DNA from: Pseudomonas sp. CM27
GTDB taxonomy: Bacteria > Pseudomonadota > Gammaproteobacteria > Pseudomonadales > Pseudomonadaceae
Length of the DNA stretch: 34,887 nt
Direction of reading: 5' to 3'
Assembly (NCBI RefSeq): GCF_013179515.1
Contig: NZ_JABMCN010000019.1
Location: forward strand, 1 to 34,887
Below, in pieces: positions 33,349 to 34,887 of the stretch. The first letter of the stretch is position 1, and the number at the start of each line of letters is the position of its first letter. The position numbers were made by a program, and so were the translations under genes. Below the pieces are notes generated by a model. It was given only the letters and a program-made list of their open reading frames with translations, made no database searches and was not told the origin of the DNA.

Positions 33349-33939
33349 ATGGAAATACGCCTGTTGCACGGCGCCGCTATCGCGCCTTACATCGATGACC
33401 TCGCTCGCCTGCGCCTTACCGTGTTCCGCGAGTTTCCCTACCTTTACGACGGCACCCCGGCGTACGAGGCCGACTACCTGGCGAGCTATGCCCGCTCCGG
33501 GCGCAGCCTGGTGGTGCTGGCGCTGGACGACGGCAAGGTGGTCGGTGCCTCCACCGGCCTGCCGCTGGTGGATGTTGCGCCGCAGTTTCAGCAGCCGTTC
33601 CTGGCCCAGGGGCGCGACCCGGCCAGCGTGTATTACTTCGGTGAGTCGCTGGTATTGCCGCAATACCGTGGCCAGGGCCTGGGGGTGCGCTTCTTTATCG
33701 AGCGCGAGTCCTATGCGCACAAACTGGCCGAGTTCGACTACTGTGCTTTCTGCGCGGTCGAGCGGCCCGGCGTTCACCCGCGGCGGCCTGCGGACTACAA
33801 GCCGCTGCATGGCTTCTGGCGTAACCGCGGCTTTCTGCACGACCCGTCGCTGCGCACCCGCTATGCCTGGCGCGACCTGGACGAGCAGGAAAGCTCGGAG
33901 AAACTGATGTCGTTCTGGCTGAAGGAACTGCCGATATGA
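33349..33939 (+). CDS. GNAT-family acetyltransferase
   Basis: A 196-residue N-acetyltransferase. The acetyl-CoA loop is LPQYRGQGLGVRFF (motif A, R/QxxGxG/A), preceded by the FGESLVL strand and followed by CAFCAVERP. Its unusual N-terminal part LLHGAAIAPYIDDLARLRLTVFREFPYLYDG is found in a conserved subgroup. The stop overlaps the next start by four bases (ATGA), so it is co-expressed with the nitrilase-superfamily hydrolase; the two may act in sequence on one small molecule. The acceptor is unknown. The ribosome binding site is weak. Confidence 0.87.
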   Translation: MEIRLLHGAAIAPYIDDLARLRLTVFREFPYLYDGTPAYEADYLASYARSGRSLVVLALDDGKVVGASTGLPLVDVAPQFQQPFLAQGRDPASVYYFGESLVLPQYRGQGLGVRFFIERESYAHKLAEFDYCAFCAVERPGVHPRRPADYKPLHGFWRNRGFLHDPSLRTRYAWRDLDEQESSEKLMSFWLKELPI

Positions 33940-34808
33940 TCCACCTGGCGGCCTGCCAGTACGCCATTGAGCTGCATGAAACCTGGGACGCCTATGCCGA
34001 CCATTTGCAAGGCCTTTGCGCCGAGGCGGTGGAAATGGGCGCACGCTTGCTGTTGCTGCCGGAGTACGCCGGGCTGGTGCTCAGTGGCCAGCTGAGTGCC
34101 GAGCAGCGGGGGGACCTGAAGGCGTCCATCGCCGGCATCCAGCCGTTGATCGAACCTTGGAAAGCGCTGTGCGAGAGCATTGCCCGACGCTGGGGTATCT
34201 ACCTGCAACCGGGGAGCATGCCAGTGCTCGACGGCGATGGGTGCTACCGCAACCGTGCCTGGCTGTTCGGCCCCAAGGGCGTACTCGGCTACCAGGACAA
34301 GCTGATGATGACCCGCTTCGAGCGCGAGCAATGGGGTATCACCGCAGGCCAGGGATTGCAGGTGTTCGACACCGAACTGGGGCGCCTGGGGATCCTGATC
34401 TGCTACGACAACGAGTTCCCGATGCTGGCCCGGTGCCTGGCCGAGGACGGTGCCGACCTGATCCTGGCGCCGAGCTGTACCGATACCGAGGCGGGTTATC
34501 ACCGGGTGCGTATCGGCGCCCAGGCGCGGGCACTGGAAAACCAGATTGCCGTGTTGCAGAGCCCCACGGTCGGGCTGGCGCCTTGGTCGCCAGCGCTGGA
34601 CGAGAATCAGGGCCGGGCAGGGCTGTTCGTGCCGCCGGATCATGGGATGCCGGGGGATGGGGTGCTGGCGCTGAGTGAGGACTTGAGCCCGGCTACCAGC
34701 CAATGGCTGGTGTGCGAGCTGGATCTGCAGCAAGTGCGGCGGGTGAGGACGCAGGGGCAGGTGTTTACCCGCAGGGATTGGCCGCAGCAGTTTGACAGAG
34801 TGCTTTGA
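33936..34808 (+). CDS. Nitrilase-superfamily carbon-nitrogen hydrolase
   Basis: A 290-residue cytoplasmic amidohydrolase. The catalytic triad is visible: E43 (LPEYAG), K122 (YQDKLMM) and C156 (GILICYDNEFP). The family includes amidases, omega-amidases, N-carbamoyl hydrolases and nitrilases; the ICYDxEFP form with DKLMMTRFEREQWG suggests an aliphatic or amine-derived amide as substrate, but it cannot be fixed. The gene is translationally coupled to the preceding GNAT gene. Its 3' end is followed by a REP element at the window edge. Confidence 0.87.
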   Translation: MIHLAACQYAIELHETWDAYADHLQGLCAEAVEMGARLLLLPEYAGLVLSGQLSAEQRGDLKASIAGIQPLIEPWKALCESIARRWGIYLQPGSMPVLDGDGCYRNRAWLFGPKGVLGYQDKLMMTRFEREQWGITAGQGLQVFDTELGRLGILICYDNEFPMLARCLAEDGADLILAPSCTDTEAGYHRVRIGAQARALENQIAVLQSPTVGLAPWSPALDENQGRAGLFVPPDHGMPGDGVLALSEDLSPATSQWLVCELDLQQVRRVRTQGQVFTRRDWPQQFDRVL

Positions 34809-34818
34809 AGGCAGGGGC

Positions 34819-34887
34819 GGCCTCTTCGCGGCGGTTCGACGCCTCGATGAAGCCGCTCCCACAGGGGGAATGAGGCCCCTGTGGGAG
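34819..34887. repeat. REP element cut by the window end
   Basis: GGCCTCTTCGCGG, then GCCGCTCCCACAGGG at about 34852-34866, then the inverted CCCCTGTGGGAG at 34876-34887. These are the left unit and the beginning of the right unit of a REP pair; the rest lies outside the window. Confidence 0.8.

Overview
The window is chromosomal DNA of a fluorescent Pseudomonas, most likely of the P. putida group. The evidence is high GC with a Pseudomonas codon style, ColR/ColS with the residues known from P. putida (D51; H221; E126/E129), a XenB-type old yellow enzyme, and several copies of the P. putida type REP element (a CCCGCTCCCACAGG-like core in inverted pairs). From memory, the gene order follows the P. 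aeruginosa PAO1 block running from about PA4387 down to PA4350 (fxsA, groESL, PAP2, colRS, warAB, mexVW, imelysin cluster, icmP, bifA, sodB, lysE/argO, argP, epimerase, xenB, arsR, acpH, olsAB). Most of the window is therefore conserved core genome. I see no phage, transposase, CRISPR, tRNA or rRNA.

Layout. 1-2656: the 3' end of fxsA, then groES-groEL behind a sigma32-like promoter and a leader with three hairpins, closed by a bidirectional terminator. 2701-7322: the ColRS envelope-stress module. A PAP2 phosphatase gene faces away from colR-colS, and a warA-warB-small-protein operon follows. A 16-nt ColR-type box lies upstream of the PAP2 gene (perfect match to the consensus I remember) and another upstream of warA (one mismatch), so this looks like a local regulon around its own regulator. 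7492-11698 (minus): the RND pump mexV-mexW. 11931-17039 (minus): two imelysin-family lipoproteins, a di-haem DUF1111 lipoprotein and a DUF1513 protein, probably a periplasmic iron-handling module.

17185-20078 (minus): bifA (c-di-GMP phosphodiesterase with a degenerate GGDQF and intact EAL; TTG start) and sodB. 20300-23882: divergent argO/argP, an epimerase-like SDR and a coiled-coil membrane protein. 23964-25332 (minus): arsR-xenB, with palindromic CGATATA sites in the gap shared with acpH. 26165-27708 (minus): olsB-olsA for ornithine lipid, divergent from a short acyl-CoA dehydrogenase-like gene across a 33-bp-spaced direct repeat. 28924-32711 (plus): a periplasmic serine hydrolase coupled to a cysteine-bearing small protein, then a YceI protein next to a phospholipase D/cardiolipin synthase, then a DJ-1/PfpI protein. 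32835-34808: a SnoaL-like protein, then a GNAT acetyltransferase translationally coupled to a nitrilase-superfamily hydrolase.

Theme. Many of the genes act on the envelope: PAP2, WarA/WarB, OlsA/OlsB, PLD, the MexVW pump and the imelysin/di-haem lipoproteins. The least described parts are the 77-aa third member of the war operon, the imelysin/di-haem/DUF1513 cassette (one imelysin lacks the His of the HxxE motif), the serine hydrolase/small Cys protein pair, and the short ACAD-like protein beside olsBA. I found no clear-cut new defence or mobile system. Gene numbers from other genomes are recalled, not looked up.
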